Shown: positions 21,341-31,149 of the stretch, piece by piece
How the letters are laid out: every line of letters begins with the position of its first letter
Numbering within the stretch: the stretch's first letter is position 1
Origin: Niastella populi
Lineage (GTDB): Bacteria; Bacteroidota; Bacteroidia; Chitinophagales; Chitinophagaceae
DNA length: 64,000 nt
Assembly (NCBI RefSeq): GCF_002078015.1
Contig: NZ_LWBP01000204.1
Span: forward strand, 20,055-84,054
Direction: 5' to 3'
Notes under the pieces: model-generated
Databases searched by the model: none
What the model was told of the DNA's origin: nothing
Seen by the model: the letters and a program-made list of their open reading frames with translations, nothing else
Made by a program: the position numbers and the translations under genes

Positions 21341-22135
21341 ATGGAAGAAAGGACCTACGCGCTCATCACTGGCGGTACGAAAGGTATTGGCTATGAGCTG
21401 GCAAAAGTTTTTGCTTATCACGGGCATCACCTCATTCTGGTAGCCAGGGATGAAAACAAACTTCAACAAACAGCCCGCGAGTTACAGGCGTTGGGCGTTG
21501 ATGTGATCACCATATCGAAAGACCTGTTCCTGAAGGAAAGCCCGTTTGAACTGTTCGATGAAATAAAGCAACGCGGGCTCACTGTTGACATTCTTGTGAA
21601 TGATGCCGGACAAGGGCAATACGGCGAATTTGCAGAAACCGATATTTACCGGGAGCTCGACATTATTCAACTGAATATTTCTTCACTGGTTGTTCTTACC
21701 AAATTGTTCCTGCAGGAAATGTTGCAACGGGGTACCGGAAGAATTCTCAATCTGTCTTCCATTGCCAGTAAGGCGCCCGGTCCATGGCAATCGGTTTATC
21801 ATGGAACCAAGGCTTTTGTACAATCCTTTACAGAAGCGGTTCGCAACGAGGTAAAGGATACCGGTGTAACGCTTACCGCGTTGCTGCCCGGTGCAACCGA
21901 TACCGAATTCTTTAAAACCGCCGAAATGGAAGCGTCTAAGATCGTTCAGGAAGGCAAGCTCGATGATCCCGTTAAGGTGGCGAAAGACGGGTATGAAGCG
22001 CTTATGCGTGGCGACGATATGGTTATTTCGGGCTTTAAGAATAAAGTGAATGTTGCCATGAGTAATATGATGCCCGATAGTGCGGCCGCTGACAACATGA
22101 ATAAAAAACAGGCACCGGCAAATGAAAAGAGATAA
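21341..22135 (+). CDS. Short-chain dehydrogenase/reductase (SDR)
   Basis: The 264-residue classical SDR has the cofactor loop TGGTKGIG (residues 10-17), NDAG near 87-90 and the catalytic triad S140, Y153 and K157 (YHGTK). ARDENKL after the second beta-strand suggests NADP preference. It reduces or oxidises a carbonyl or alcohol of unknown identity. It is the first gene of a same-strand series leading into the trehalose genes (72 bases to the alcohol dehydrogenase). The C-terminal tail is Lys/Asn-rich and probably disordered. Confidence 0.92.
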   Translation: MEERTYALITGGTKGIGYELAKVFAYHGHHLILVARDENKLQQTARELQALGVDVITISKDLFLKESPFELFDEIKQRGLTVDILVNDAGQGQYGEFAETDIYRELDIIQLNISSLVVLTKLFLQEMLQRGTGRILNLSSIASKAPGPWQSVYHGTKAFVQSFTEAVRNEVKDTGVTLTALLPGATDTEFFKTAEMEASKIVQEGKLDDPVKVAKDGYEALMRGDDMVISGFKNKVNVAMSNMMPDSAAADNMNKKQAPANEKR

Positions 22136-22206
22136 AATATAAACCATCCATAGTAACAGCATCGGATAGTAAGTATTATCCTGCGAAAAAAAATAAAATA
22201 AAACAA

Positions 22207-23376
22207 ATGAAAGCAGCAGTGATTCACGCTCCGGGTAAGGTTACCTGCGACAATGTAGACGATCCCGGTATACAAGACGACCGCGATGTTATTCTTAAAG
22301 TAACGGCAACCGCTATTTGCGGGTCTGACCTGCATATTTATTCAGGCGGGGTTCCGCAACCACGGCCCATGGTGCTGGGGCATGAGTTTATGGGCATAGT
22401 TGAAGAGACGGGTAAAGCCATTACCAATTTAAAAAAAGGCGACCGGGTGGTGGTGCCGTTCCCCATAGCCTGCGGCCATTGTTTCTTTTGCGATCATGGC
22501 TACCCAAGTAATTGCGAGCACAGTAACCCCAGGTATGGCCCCGAAGGCGGCATCTTCGAAGAAAAAGGCGGCGCCCTGTTCGGTTATACCGATCTGTATG
22601 GCGGGTACGATGGCGGTCAGGCGCAATACGTGCGTGTGCCCTATGCTGATTTTGGTCCGCGCCTGGTGCCTGATAATTTAACCGATGAGCAGGTGTTGTT
22701 TCTCACCGATATTTTTCCCACCGGCTATTCGGGTGTTGACTGGGGTGAAGTTAAAGGGGGTGAAACGGTTGCCATTTTCGGTTCAGGCCCCGTAGGCATT
22801 ATGGCTGCCAAAGCAGCGTGGCTGCGTGGAGCAGCGCGGGTGCTCATTGTCGATACCATACAATACCGGCTCGATATGGCAAAAAAAGCCGCCAATGCGG
22901 AAACTATTCTTTGGGAAGAAGATGGTAAAAATGCCATCGAAGCCATAAGGGCGGCTACGAAAGGCCGGGGTGCCGACGTATGTATTGAAGCGGTAGGTTT
23001 TGAACCTGACCGGACTTTTCTCGACCGGGCGAAAGCGGTGATCAATCTTGAAAAAGGCTCGCCAAAAGTACTGGAAGCGTGTATGAGCGCCGTCAGGCGA
23101 AATGGCATCGTACCGGTATTGGGCGTTTACCCGGTAACGTACGATAACTTCCCGGTTGGCCAGTTCTTCGATAAAGGGCTGACGCTGCGGGGCGGTCAGG
23201 CGCCGGCTCACCGGCATATTGACACACTGTTGCAGTATGTTAGAGAAGGGAAAGTCATATTAGATGATATCATAACGCATCGCCTGCCACTTACAAAGGT
23301 TGCAGACGGCTATTCCATGTTCAAAAAGAAAGAAGACAATTGCGTAAAAGTTGTTCTGGATCCATGGGCAGCGTAA
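22207..23376 (+). CDS. Zinc-dependent alcohol dehydrogenase (formaldehyde-dehydrogenase-like)
   Basis: The 389-residue medium-chain dehydrogenase has catalytic-zinc ligands C38 (CGSDLH) and H59-E60 (GHE), structural-zinc cysteines C89, C92, C95 and C103, and the NAD-binding GSGPVGIMAA motif. The long middle segment resembles the glutathione-independent formaldehyde dehydrogenase and threonine-dehydrogenase-like branch. It oxidises an alcohol with NAD+; the substrate is not readable. It lies 51 bases before treZ and is probably expressed with it. Confidence 0.9.
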   Translation: MKAAVIHAPGKVTCDNVDDPGIQDDRDVILKVTATAICGSDLHIYSGGVPQPRPMVLGHEFMGIVEETGKAITNLKKGDRVVVPFPIACGHCFFCDHGYPSNCEHSNPRYGPEGGIFEEKGGALFGYTDLYGGYDGGQAQYVRVPYADFGPRLVPDNLTDEQVLFLTDIFPTGYSGVDWGEVKGGETVAIFGSGPVGIMAAKAAWLRGAARVLIVDTIQYRLDMAKKAANAETILWEEDGKNAIEAIRAATKGRGADVCIEAVGFEPDRTFLDRAKAVINLEKGSPKVLEACMSAVRRNGIVPVLGVYPVTYDNFPVGQFFDKGLTLRGGQAPAHRHIDTLLQYVREGKVILDDIITHRLPLTKVADGYSMFKKKEDNCVKVVLDPWAA

Positions 23377-23427
23377 AAGATGGCTGACCTTATACAGGTA
23401 TATGTTACTGGCATGTGATTTTCAATA

Positions 23428-25281
23428 ATGTTAAAAAACACCTTGATCAATAAATATACCTCATTAGGTGCGTTACTGCAGGAAAACGGACAATGCTCCT
23501 TTACTGTATGGGCGCCCTTGTGCAATTCAGTAAACCTGGTTGTACAGGCATCGCCTGAAGTTACATGGCCTATGGAAAATGATGGGCAGGGCTATTGGTG
23601 TGTAAATGTAGACCGTGTAACTCCAGGGATGCAATATTTATATCAAATAGATGGCAAATTGCTGCGGCCCGACCCGGCATCGCGCTGGCAACCCGGCGGC
23701 GTGCATGGGCCTTCCGCGGTGGTACATACCGCTTTTGCCTGGACCGATGATCAATGGCATGGCATCGAGCCTGCCGAAATGATCATTTATGAATTACACA
23801 CCGGTACTTTTACCAACTCCGGCAATTTTCAGGGAATTATTTCAACACTGGATTATTTGCAATCGCTTGGCGTTACCTCCATCGAGATCATGCCCATAGC
23901 TCAGTTTCCGGGGCATCACAACTGGGGATATGATGGCGTTTACCCGTTTGCCGTACACAAAGACTATGGCACGCGCGACGATCTGAAGCAACTCGTAAAT
24001 GCAGCGCACGAACGCGGCATAGCCGTCGTACTGGATGTAGTATATAACCACCTCGGCCCTGAAGGCAATTACCTCGCCGACTACGGTCCTTACTTTACCG
24101 AAAAATATAAAGCGTCCTGGAGCAACTCCATCAATTTCGACGGTGCCTGGTGCGACGGGGTTCGCAATTATTTTATACAGAATGCATTGATGTGGCTCGA
24201 TGAATTTCATATAGACGCATTGCGGCTCGATGCGGTGCATGCTATTTACGACAATAGCGCCGTGCATATCATGGAAGAGCTTACCGAACAGGTACGGCAA
24301 CTGGAGCAGCGTACCCAACGCCGGAAAGTGTTGATCGCAGAATTCGATCTCAATAATCCCCGGTACATAACGCCGGTTGAAAAAGGCGGCTATGGTATGG
24401 ATGCCCAGTGGGTCGATGAATTTCATCATGCCTTACATGCTGTAATCACCGGAGAAAGAGAAGGGTACTATGAAGATTTCGGTAGCCTCGAAATGCTGGC
24501 CGGCTCGTTACAGCATTCCTATGTATATACCGGGCAGTATTCAGTTCATCGCAAACGCTATTTTGGAACGGTACCTAAACATACATCGTACAACCAATGT
24601 ATTGTTTTTGTGCAGAACCACGATCAGGTGGGTAACCGGTTCATGGGCGACCGGCTTGCTACCATGTTATCGCCCGAAGCATTGAAGCTTGCAGCGGCCA
24701 CCTTGCTGCTATCACCGCATATTCCATTATTGTTCATGGGCGAGGAATATGGTGAAAAGAACCCCTTCATGTACTTTACCAGTCATTCGGATGAATGTTT
24801 GATAGAACAGTTGTGCGAAGGGCGCAGAAGAGAATTTGCGCATTTTAACTGGCAGGGCGAAGTGCCCAATCCGCAGTCGGAAGAAGTATTCAATAATTCA
24901 AAACTGAGTTGGAACGCTACTGAAGTGGCCGGGTTATTCAACTTCCATCAACACCTGATCGCATTTAGAAAAAGCCGGCCGGCCATGCAAAATTTTCAGC
25001 GGTACAGCGCAGTGCGGAATATCCGTATCAAAAACGATGTATTGCATTTTGAACGGCATGGCAATAAAGATATGCTTATCGTTTACCTGAATTTTAGTAA
25101 GGAAGCCCAAAGTATCGTCAATGAGAACCGCTTTCCCTGCAATGTAGTGATCGATTCTTCGGGGGCGGAATGGGAAGGCCCCGGTAATTTGTCGACGGCA
25201 ACGGTTCAACCCGGAGAGCCATTCCTGTTGAATCCCTTGTCGGCAACTGTTTTTGAAATCGTAAACCGATCAGACGAATAA
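23428..25281 (+). CDS. treZ: Malto-oligosyltrehalose trehalohydrolase
   Basis: The 617-residue GH13 enzyme releases trehalose from the end of malto-oligosyltrehalose. An N-terminal CBM48/E-set domain (FTVWAPLCNSVNLVV, residues ~22-100) precedes the TIM barrel. Conserved regions are VVLDVVYNHLGPEGNY, LRLDAVHAIYD (nucleophile D268), LIAEFDLN (acid E305) and FVQNHDQVGNR (D399). The HLGPEGNYL insertion after region I is characteristic of TreZ. It lies 8 bases before treY. Confidence 0.95.
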   Translation: MLKNTLINKYTSLGALLQENGQCSFTVWAPLCNSVNLVVQASPEVTWPMENDGQGYWCVNVDRVTPGMQYLYQIDGKLLRPDPASRWQPGGVHGPSAVVHTAFAWTDDQWHGIEPAEMIIYELHTGTFTNSGNFQGIISTLDYLQSLGVTSIEIMPIAQFPGHHNWGYDGVYPFAVHKDYGTRDDLKQLVNAAHERGIAVVLDVVYNHLGPEGNYLADYGPYFTEKYKASWSNSINFDGAWCDGVRNYFIQNALMWLDEFHIDALRLDAVHAIYDNSAVHIMEELTEQVRQLEQRTQRRKVLIAEFDLNNPRYITPVEKGGYGMDAQWVDEFHHALHAVITGEREGYYEDFGSLEMLAGSLQHSYVYTGQYSVHRKRYFGTVPKHTSYNQCIVFVQNHDQVGNRFMGDRLATMLSPEALKLAAATLLLSPHIPLLFMGEEYGEKNPFMYFTSHSDECLIEQLCEGRRREFAHFNWQGEVPNPQSEEVFNNSKLSWNATEVAGLFNFHQHLIAFRKSRPAMQNFQRYSAVRNIRIKNDVLHFERHGNKDMLIVYLNFSKEAQSIVNENRFPCNVVIDSSGAEWEGPGNLSTATVQPGEPFLLNPLSATVFEIVNRSDE

Positions 25282-25289
25282 GCAAACTT

Positions 25290-28004
25290 ATGAAAGTCCC
25301 TATATCAACATACCGTTTACAATTAAATGCCTCCTTCACCTTTAAACACGTAGCAGAACTTATTTCATACCTGCACGAATTAGGCATTACCACCATATAC
25401 GCCAGTCCGTTTTTTACAGCCGCTGCAGGCAGTACGCATGGTTACGATGTTTGTGACCCGCATGCACTCAATAAAGAAATTGGCACGCCGGAACAATTAC
25501 TGCACATCACGGCTGTATTGCGAAGGAATAATATGACCTGGCTGCAGGACATAGTGCCCAATCATATGGTTTTTTCAATGGCCAATGAACGCCTGGCCGA
25601 TGTGCTGGAGCGCGGCGCTTACTCTGAATATTTTAACTGGTTCGATATCGACTGGATGCATCCCGATCCCGAACTGCATGGCCGCCTCATGGTGCCGGTG
25701 TTGGGAAAACCTTTGGCCGATTGTTTGCAGCAACAGGAATTACGCCTGGATTTTGATTGCAGGGGGTTTGAGATAAAATACAAGCAGCAGGCTTTTCCGC
25801 TTTCTATCGGTGCCTATGAAGTTCTTTTAAGCGGGCTACCCAATGATCCTGCGTTTACACCGGTAACTGAAATGATAATGCAATTGTATTCGGCCGCAAC
25901 CTGCGACAAGTCGCTGGCCAGCTGGAATGAAAACAAACAACATGTATTGCAGGCATCGGAGAAGGAGGCGGCAGCTATAAAACTGTTGCTATTACAGGTA
26001 AATGCCAACGGGCAGTTGCTGCAAAAAATATTACAAAAGCAGTATTACCGGTTAAGCTGGTGGCAGGAAACCAATCAAAAGATAAATTATCGCCGGTTCT
26101 TTGCCGTGAATGAACTTATCGCCATCAACATGGAAGATGAGGATGTGTTCAACGAGTATCATTCCCTGTTGTTTGATCTGTATAAAGATAATGTGATCCA
26201 TGGATTACGGCTCGATCATATCGATGGATTGCACGATCCCGTTGAATATATACACAGTTTACGCGAGTTGTTTGGTGACGAGTGTTATTTGATTGTAGAA
26301 AAAATACTGGAAGAGGGAGAATCATTGCCTGCAGCCTGGCCATTGCAGGGGACAACCGGTTATGAATTCGGTGCCCAGGTGAACTGGTTACTGACGAACC
26401 CGGCCGGGGCAAAGAAAATGGTGCATTATTACCGGTCGCTTTTTCCTGATTTGCCCGGGTATAAGGAAATCATTTTTGAAAAGAAACAGTCGTTCCTTGA
26501 AAAATATATGGGTGGCGAATGGGATAACCTGGTACGCAACCTGTATGAGCTGCAATTGGCGCCTGCCGGCATCGACCGTAAAACAATTAAACAGGCCCTG
26601 GGCTTATTTATGTGCTGTATGCCTGTGTATCGTTTATATCCCCACGGGGGACCGCTTGAAGCGGATGAGCAGCAGATAATAAAAGAAACGGTAGAAGACG
26701 CCTTGCGCAGGGCTCCGCATTTGAAGGAGCCATTAGCCTGTCTTTTATCGATATGGGATATTGATGCAACTGATGTTACCATCAACAGTCACCGCCTTTG
26801 CTTTCAAAAAAGGTTGATGCAGTTTACCGGTCCGCTTACCGCTAAAGGTGTTGAGGACACTACTTTTTACGTATACAATGCCCTGTTATCGCATAATGAG
26901 GTGGGTGATACACCCGATCTTGATCAATATTCCGTTGATCATTTTCACCGATGGATATTGCAAAGGCAGCAAACGCACCCGTATTCGTTGAACACAACTT
27001 CCACACACGATTCAAAACGCGGAGAAGACGGGCGCATCAGGCTCAATGCACTTACCTGTCTGGTGACTGAATGGGAGCACCAGGTAGCCGCGTGGCGACA
27101 GAAGAACAATAAATGCAAAACGGCATGGAACGGCGCTCAGGCACCCATGTTACAGGATGAATACTTTATTTACCAATCGCTGGTATCAGGGTTCCCGGAA
27201 AATGGCGAAGTAACGGATGAATATATAACCCGGCTGAAAGATTATTTCATCAAATCGGTTCGGGAGGCCAAAATATACACCAACTGGCAGGACCCTGATA
27301 GTGCCTACGAAGAAGCAGGTTGCCGGTTTATAGAACAGTTGCTTTCACCACAGCATGATTTTTTACAAAGCTTTCTGCCGTTTTTCAATTCGGTTCTTTC
27401 TTATGCACATGTATTTTCACTTACACAGGCGCTTATAAAATTTACGGCGCCGGGTGTACCCGATACGTACCAGGGTTGTGAATGGTGGAATACCAGTTAT
27501 GTTGACCCCGACAATCGCCGGCCCGTTGATCATGCGTTAGGCCATACATTTGTGCAGGAAATAAAAGCATTGGAAGCAAAAGGGAGTCTGGCGGTGCTCG
27601 ATCATCTCAAAAACAACCGCACCATGGGCGCTGAAAAATTCTTTGTTACCTGGAAGGCATTGCAATGCCGGAGAAAATACGCCCCGGTATTCCTGCTGGG
27701 AACTTACATTCCGTTATATGCTTCTGTCGATTGCGGCATTATTGCCTATGCACGCCAATATGAGAACCAATGGGTGCTGGTGGTGGCGCCGGTTTCAGAG
27801 ATTGCGTTTGCTGGTAGCAAAAGTGACCAATTGACAAAAGTATCTTTACCTTTACCTGACAAGGCGCCGGTAAAGTGGGACCACCTGTTTACCGGTGAAG
27901 CCATTTCTGTTGAAAGTAATGGTTCTTCTCTTGCTCTTCATTCGATCATCAAATCATTTCCGGTGGCACTGTTGACCGGAGAAACCAAAATAGCCAACCT
28001 ATGA
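25290..28004 (+). CDS. treY: Malto-oligosyltrehalose synthase
   Basis: The 904-residue GH13 isomerase converts the reducing-end glucose pair of a glucan chain into a trehalose unit. It starts VPISTYRLQLNASFTF, the TreY N-terminal signature, then GSTHGYDVCDPHALNKEIG and DIVPNHMVFS. The triad is D309 (GLRLDHIDGLHDP), E337 (IVEKILEEGE) and D574 (NTTSTHDSKRGEDGR). PGVPDTYQGCEWW near residue 727 is also TreY-specific. Its stop codon overlaps the start of treX by 4 bases, implying translational coupling. Confidence 0.95.
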   Translation: MKVPISTYRLQLNASFTFKHVAELISYLHELGITTIYASPFFTAAAGSTHGYDVCDPHALNKEIGTPEQLLHITAVLRRNNMTWLQDIVPNHMVFSMANERLADVLERGAYSEYFNWFDIDWMHPDPELHGRLMVPVLGKPLADCLQQQELRLDFDCRGFEIKYKQQAFPLSIGAYEVLLSGLPNDPAFTPVTEMIMQLYSAATCDKSLASWNENKQHVLQASEKEAAAIKLLLLQVNANGQLLQKILQKQYYRLSWWQETNQKINYRRFFAVNELIAINMEDEDVFNEYHSLLFDLYKDNVIHGLRLDHIDGLHDPVEYIHSLRELFGDECYLIVEKILEEGESLPAAWPLQGTTGYEFGAQVNWLLTNPAGAKKMVHYYRSLFPDLPGYKEIIFEKKQSFLEKYMGGEWDNLVRNLYELQLAPAGIDRKTIKQALGLFMCCMPVYRLYPHGGPLEADEQQIIKETVEDALRRAPHLKEPLACLLSIWDIDATDVTINSHRLCFQKRLMQFTGPLTAKGVEDTTFYVYNALLSHNEVGDTPDLDQYSVDHFHRWILQRQQTHPYSLNTTSTHDSKRGEDGRIRLNALTCLVTEWEHQVAAWRQKNNKCKTAWNGAQAPMLQDEYFIYQSLVSGFPENGEVTDEYITRLKDYFIKSVREAKIYTNWQDPDSAYEEAGCRFIEQLLSPQHDFLQSFLPFFNSVLSYAHVFSLTQALIKFTAPGVPDTYQGCEWWNTSYVDPDNRRPVDHALGHTFVQEIKALEAKGSLAVLDHLKNNRTMGAEKFFVTWKALQCRRKYAPVFLLGTYIPLYASVDCGIIAYARQYENQWVLVVAPVSEIAFAGSKSDQLTKVSLPLPDKAPVKWDHLFTGEAISVESNGSSLALHSIIKSFPVALLTGETKIANL

Positions 28005-30175
28005 CCTCTGAGAAAACTGCAATATCAGGCCTTGCTTCCGGAGTGATCTCAGGTATATATCCCGGTAAAGCATTTCCGTTAGGGGCAAAATATGATGGGA
28101 ACGGAGTGAATTTTTCCATTTACAGCGAGCATGCTGAAGAAGTTGAACTGTGTTTGTTCGAGAGCCTCGATAGCCAGACGGAATACCTTAAAATAAAAAT
28201 GAAAGAAAGGGAGCATCATGTATGGCATGTTTATGTAGCCGATCTCAAACCTGGTCAATTGTACGGTTACCGGGTGAATGGCCCTTACGACCCGCCAAAC
28301 GGACAACGGTTCAATCCCAATAAATTATTGTTCGATCCGTATGCCAAAGCTATTTCGGGAACCATCGACTGGCACGACAGTGTATTTGGTTACCGCATCG
28401 GCGATGCTGCTGAAGACCTGAGCTATAACAGTATCGACAGCGCGCCCTTTCTGCCGCGGTCAGTGGTGATCGATCCGCAGTTCGATTGGGAAGATGTGCC
28501 AAAGCCAAATATTCCTTACGATCAGTCGGTGATCTATGAATTACATGTAAAAGAGTTCACAAAATTGAACCCCGATGTTCCGGAAGAATTGCGCGGCACC
28601 TATGCCGGACTGGCCCATCCGGCGGTGATCGATTATCTGAAACAGTTAGGTATTACGGCGATAGAAATTATGCCGGTGCATCATTTTGTGGCCGACCGCC
28701 ACCTGGTTGATGCCGGACTTACCAATTTCTGGGGTTACAATACCATCGGCTTTTTTGCACCGGATGTCAGGTATTCAAGCAGCGGCGTAAAGGGAGAACA
28801 GGTAAATGAATTCAGGAACATGGTAAAAGAAATGCACAAAGCGGGCATTGAAGTGATACTGGATGTTGTATATAACCATACGGCCGAAGGCAATCATATG
28901 GGGCCAACGGTATCGTTCAAGGGAATTGATAACGAAGCCTATTACCGGCTTACGGAAAACAGGCGGTATTATATGGATTATACGGGTACCGGTAACACGC
29001 TGAATGCTAATTTACCCGGTGTGTTGCGATTGATCATGGACAGCCTGCGTTACTGGGCCATCGACATGCAGGTGGATGGCTTCCGGTTCGACCTGGCGGC
29101 TACACTGGCGCGGGAGTTACACGATGTGAACCGGTTGAGCGCTTTCTTCGACATCATTTACCAGGACCCTGTGATCTCACAGGTAAAACTGATTGCCGAA
29201 CCCTGGGATATAGGCGAGGGTGGTTACCAGGTAGGAAAATTTCCACCGGGCTGGGCCGAATGGAATGGAAAGTACCGCGACTGTATGCGCGACTACTGGC
29301 GCGGCGCCGATAGCGGACTGGTTGAGTTTGCCGAACGGTTTACCGGCAGCGCCGACCTGTATAAGAACGACTACCGCTTTCCAACGGCAAGTATCAATTT
29401 TATTACTGCGCATGATGGATTTACGTTACATGACCTGGTATCGTATAACGATAAACACAACGAGGCCAATAAAGAAGATAACAGGGATGGCGATAATCAT
29501 AACAGATCGTGGAACTGCGGTGCGGAAGGACCTACGGATGATAAAGGCATCAATGAATTGCGCGCCCGGCAGAAAAGGAACTTACTTACCACGTTGATGT
29601 TGTCGCAAGGCGTGCCCATGTTATTGTCGGGCGACGAAATAGGCCGAACAAAACATGGAAACAATAATACCTATTGCCAGGATAACGAGATCTCATGGAT
29701 CGACTGGCAAAATGGCGATACGGGAATGTTGCAGTTTACGCGGGAGTTGATACACTGGCGCCGTAATCATCCGGTGTTTTGCCGCCGCCGCTGGTTCAGG
29801 GGGCATTTGATAAAAGAGATCAACCTCAAAGACATCGAGTGGTTTTTACCCGGCGGAAATGAAATAAAAGATGAAGCCTATAAATCGGATATTGCCAGGG
29901 CGCTGGGCATTTATTTAAATGGCGCCGATCTCGACATGACCAGCGCCAAAGGCGAAAAGATCAAGGACGATAACTTTTATGTCATTTTTAACGGCACGTC
30001 AGAAACCATTCAGTACAAATTGCCATCGGCGAAATTTGGCGATTCCTGGATAGAAGTGATCAATACTACCAGGAACGTGATAACCCCCGATGGCCCAAGA
30101 TACGGACCTGGCGATTTCATTACTGCAGACGCCCGCTCTATTGTATTGTTACATAACCCGGTAAATAATGAATAA
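28001..30175 (+). CDS. treX: Glycogen debranching enzyme GlgX/TreX
   Basis: The 724-residue isoamylase-type GH13 enzyme hydrolyses alpha-1,6 branches to give linear chains for TreY. It has a CBM48 domain with PLGAKYDGNGVNFSIYSEHA (about 27-46). The barrel has VIYELHVKEFT, VILDVVYNHTAEGN, VDGFRFDLA (D364), LIAEPWD (E400) and TAHDGFTLHDLVSYN (D472). The ATG overlaps the treY stop. With treZ and treY it forms a complete glucan-to-trehalose route; glycogen synthase genes are not in the window. Confidence 0.93.
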   Translation: MTSEKTAISGLASGVISGIYPGKAFPLGAKYDGNGVNFSIYSEHAEEVELCLFESLDSQTEYLKIKMKEREHHVWHVYVADLKPGQLYGYRVNGPYDPPNGQRFNPNKLLFDPYAKAISGTIDWHDSVFGYRIGDAAEDLSYNSIDSAPFLPRSVVIDPQFDWEDVPKPNIPYDQSVIYELHVKEFTKLNPDVPEELRGTYAGLAHPAVIDYLKQLGITAIEIMPVHHFVADRHLVDAGLTNFWGYNTIGFFAPDVRYSSSGVKGEQVNEFRNMVKEMHKAGIEVILDVVYNHTAEGNHMGPTVSFKGIDNEAYYRLTENRRYYMDYTGTGNTLNANLPGVLRLIMDSLRYWAIDMQVDGFRFDLAATLARELHDVNRLSAFFDIIYQDPVISQVKLIAEPWDIGEGGYQVGKFPPGWAEWNGKYRDCMRDYWRGADSGLVEFAERFTGSADLYKNDYRFPTASINFITAHDGFTLHDLVSYNDKHNEANKEDNRDGDNHNRSWNCGAEGPTDDKGINELRARQKRNLLTTLMLSQGVPMLLSGDEIGRTKHGNNNTYCQDNEISWIDWQNGDTGMLQFTRELIHWRRNHPVFCRRRWFRGHLIKEINLKDIEWFLPGGNEIKDEAYKSDIARALGIYLNGADLDMTSAKGEKIKDDNFYVIFNGTSETIQYKLPSAKFGDSWIEVINTTRNVITPDGPRYGPGDFITADARSIVLLHNPVNNE

Positions 30176-30215
30176 GGTTGGCATGGATTTTTGATTTTAT
30201 GTAAAAAGAAGCTAC

Positions 30216-30695
30216 ATGCCTGACCCTATTATTCAAACTATTGGTAAACTACTTATTGAACGGCAACAATCCGTTGCAGTAGCGGAGAGCGTAACATCCG
30301 GAAATATTCAACTGGAATTATCAACGGCAACAGATGCCTCAAAATTTTTTCAGGGTGGCATAACCGCTTATAACCTTGGCCAGAAAAGCCGTCACCTGCA
30401 TGTTGATCCCATCAATGCCATTGCCTGTAACTGTGTGGCGGAACAGGTTGCGCATGAAATGGCTTTGGGCGTTTGCCGTTTATTTATCAGCGACTGGGGC
30501 CTTTCCATTACCGGCTATTCTTCTAAAGTGCCTGAATCGAACTACGAGTTGTTTGCTTATTATACTATTGCATACGCGGGGAAAATAATGCAGTCGGGTA
30601 AAATGGAACCGCCCGATGGAAAGTCCGCCGAAATTCAATCTTTTTATACAAGGGAGTTATTGAAGGAGTTCGAGACCGTGCTGAAGCACTACTGA
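30216..30695 (+). CDS. CinA C-terminal-domain family protein (PncC-like, divergent)
   Basis: The 159-residue protein resembles the CinA C-terminal amidase domain that deamidates nicotinamide mononucleotide. S25 (VAESVTSG), Y52 and K57 (TAYNLGQKSR) match the catalytic Ser-Tyr-Lys arrangement and spacing. The normally conserved SGIAGPDGG loop is replaced by ITGYSSKVPESN, and the CTGG motif is VTSG. It could be a divergent amidase or a non-catalytic paralogue. It follows treX by 40 bases and may be the last gene of that transcript. Confidence 0.75.
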   Translation: MPDPIIQTIGKLLIERQQSVAVAESVTSGNIQLELSTATDASKFFQGGITAYNLGQKSRHLHVDPINAIACNCVAEQVAHEMALGVCRLFISDWGLSITGYSSKVPESNYELFAYYTIAYAGKIMQSGKMEPPDGKSAEIQSFYTRELLKEFETVLKHY

Positions 30696-30705
30696 CCCAT
30701 TAATT

Positions 30706-30735
30706 CATTATGCCGTGTAATTACACGGCATAATG
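30706..30735. terminator. Perfect 30-bp palindrome, bidirectional terminator
   Basis: CATTATGCCGTGTAA is followed directly by its exact reverse complement (30721-30735). A T run follows on the plus strand. On the minus strand the palindrome includes the stop codon and end of the 81-residue gene. It lies between convergent genes and probably stops transcription in both directions. Confidence 0.75.
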
Positions 30736-30966
30736 TTTTTCAATTTCTTTTCCCACCTTTTTTGTCAATCCCTCGGGCCGGACTTCATTCACCGCCCATT
30801 CGGTGTTATTGTACGATACGTAACCAAAAGAGGTGTCGTTCAAAACAACGTGGAATGATGCCGGTATTCCCTCGTCGTTGAGTTTATCCGATGGGTTCAC
30901 CCAGCCTTTGTAGGTTGTTCCATCCAACTCGAAAGAGATGTCGAATATTTTTTCCTCTGATGCCAT
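30721..30966 (-). CDS. Small hypothetical protein, 81 residues
   Basis: The small soluble protein starts MASEEKIFDISFELDGTTYK. It has a predicted beta-rich N-terminal half (KIFDISFELDG, YKGWVNPSD, SFHVVLND, SFGYVSYNN) and a short C-terminal helix (GLTKKVGKEIEKHY). I do not recognise a named family. Codon use and composition look normal. Its stop lies inside the 30-bp palindrome. It is on the same strand as katE, which lies downstream across a dispersed repeat. Confidence 0.7.
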   Translation of the reverse strand: MASEEKIFDISFELDGTTYKGWVNPSDKLNDEGIPASFHVVLNDTSFGYVSYNNTEWAVNEVRPEGLTKKVGKEIEKHYAV

Positions 30967-31031
30967 GTTGTTGGTTTTAGGGTATCAATAAAAAATTGGT
31001 ACCAACGTTTCTAAACAAATGGTAGTGAACA

Positions 31032-31097
31032 GGCAATAAGCAATAGGCAACGGGCTGGAAAACAATCCCAATTGCCCATTGCCTATTGATTATTGGC
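31032..31097. repeat. Intergenic inverted repeat, 24-bp arms
   Basis: The arms at 31032-31055 and 31074-31097 are reverse complements with 3 mismatches in 24, built from words such as GCAATAGGCAA and TTGCCTATTG. It lies directly after katE (minus strand) and may act as its terminator. Its style matches the hairpin at 15056-15088. Confidence 0.6.
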
Positions 31098-31149
31098 AAA
31101 GCTCTATTGTAGAAGATATTCCACTTCTGCCTCCTTGCTTTACTGCCAC

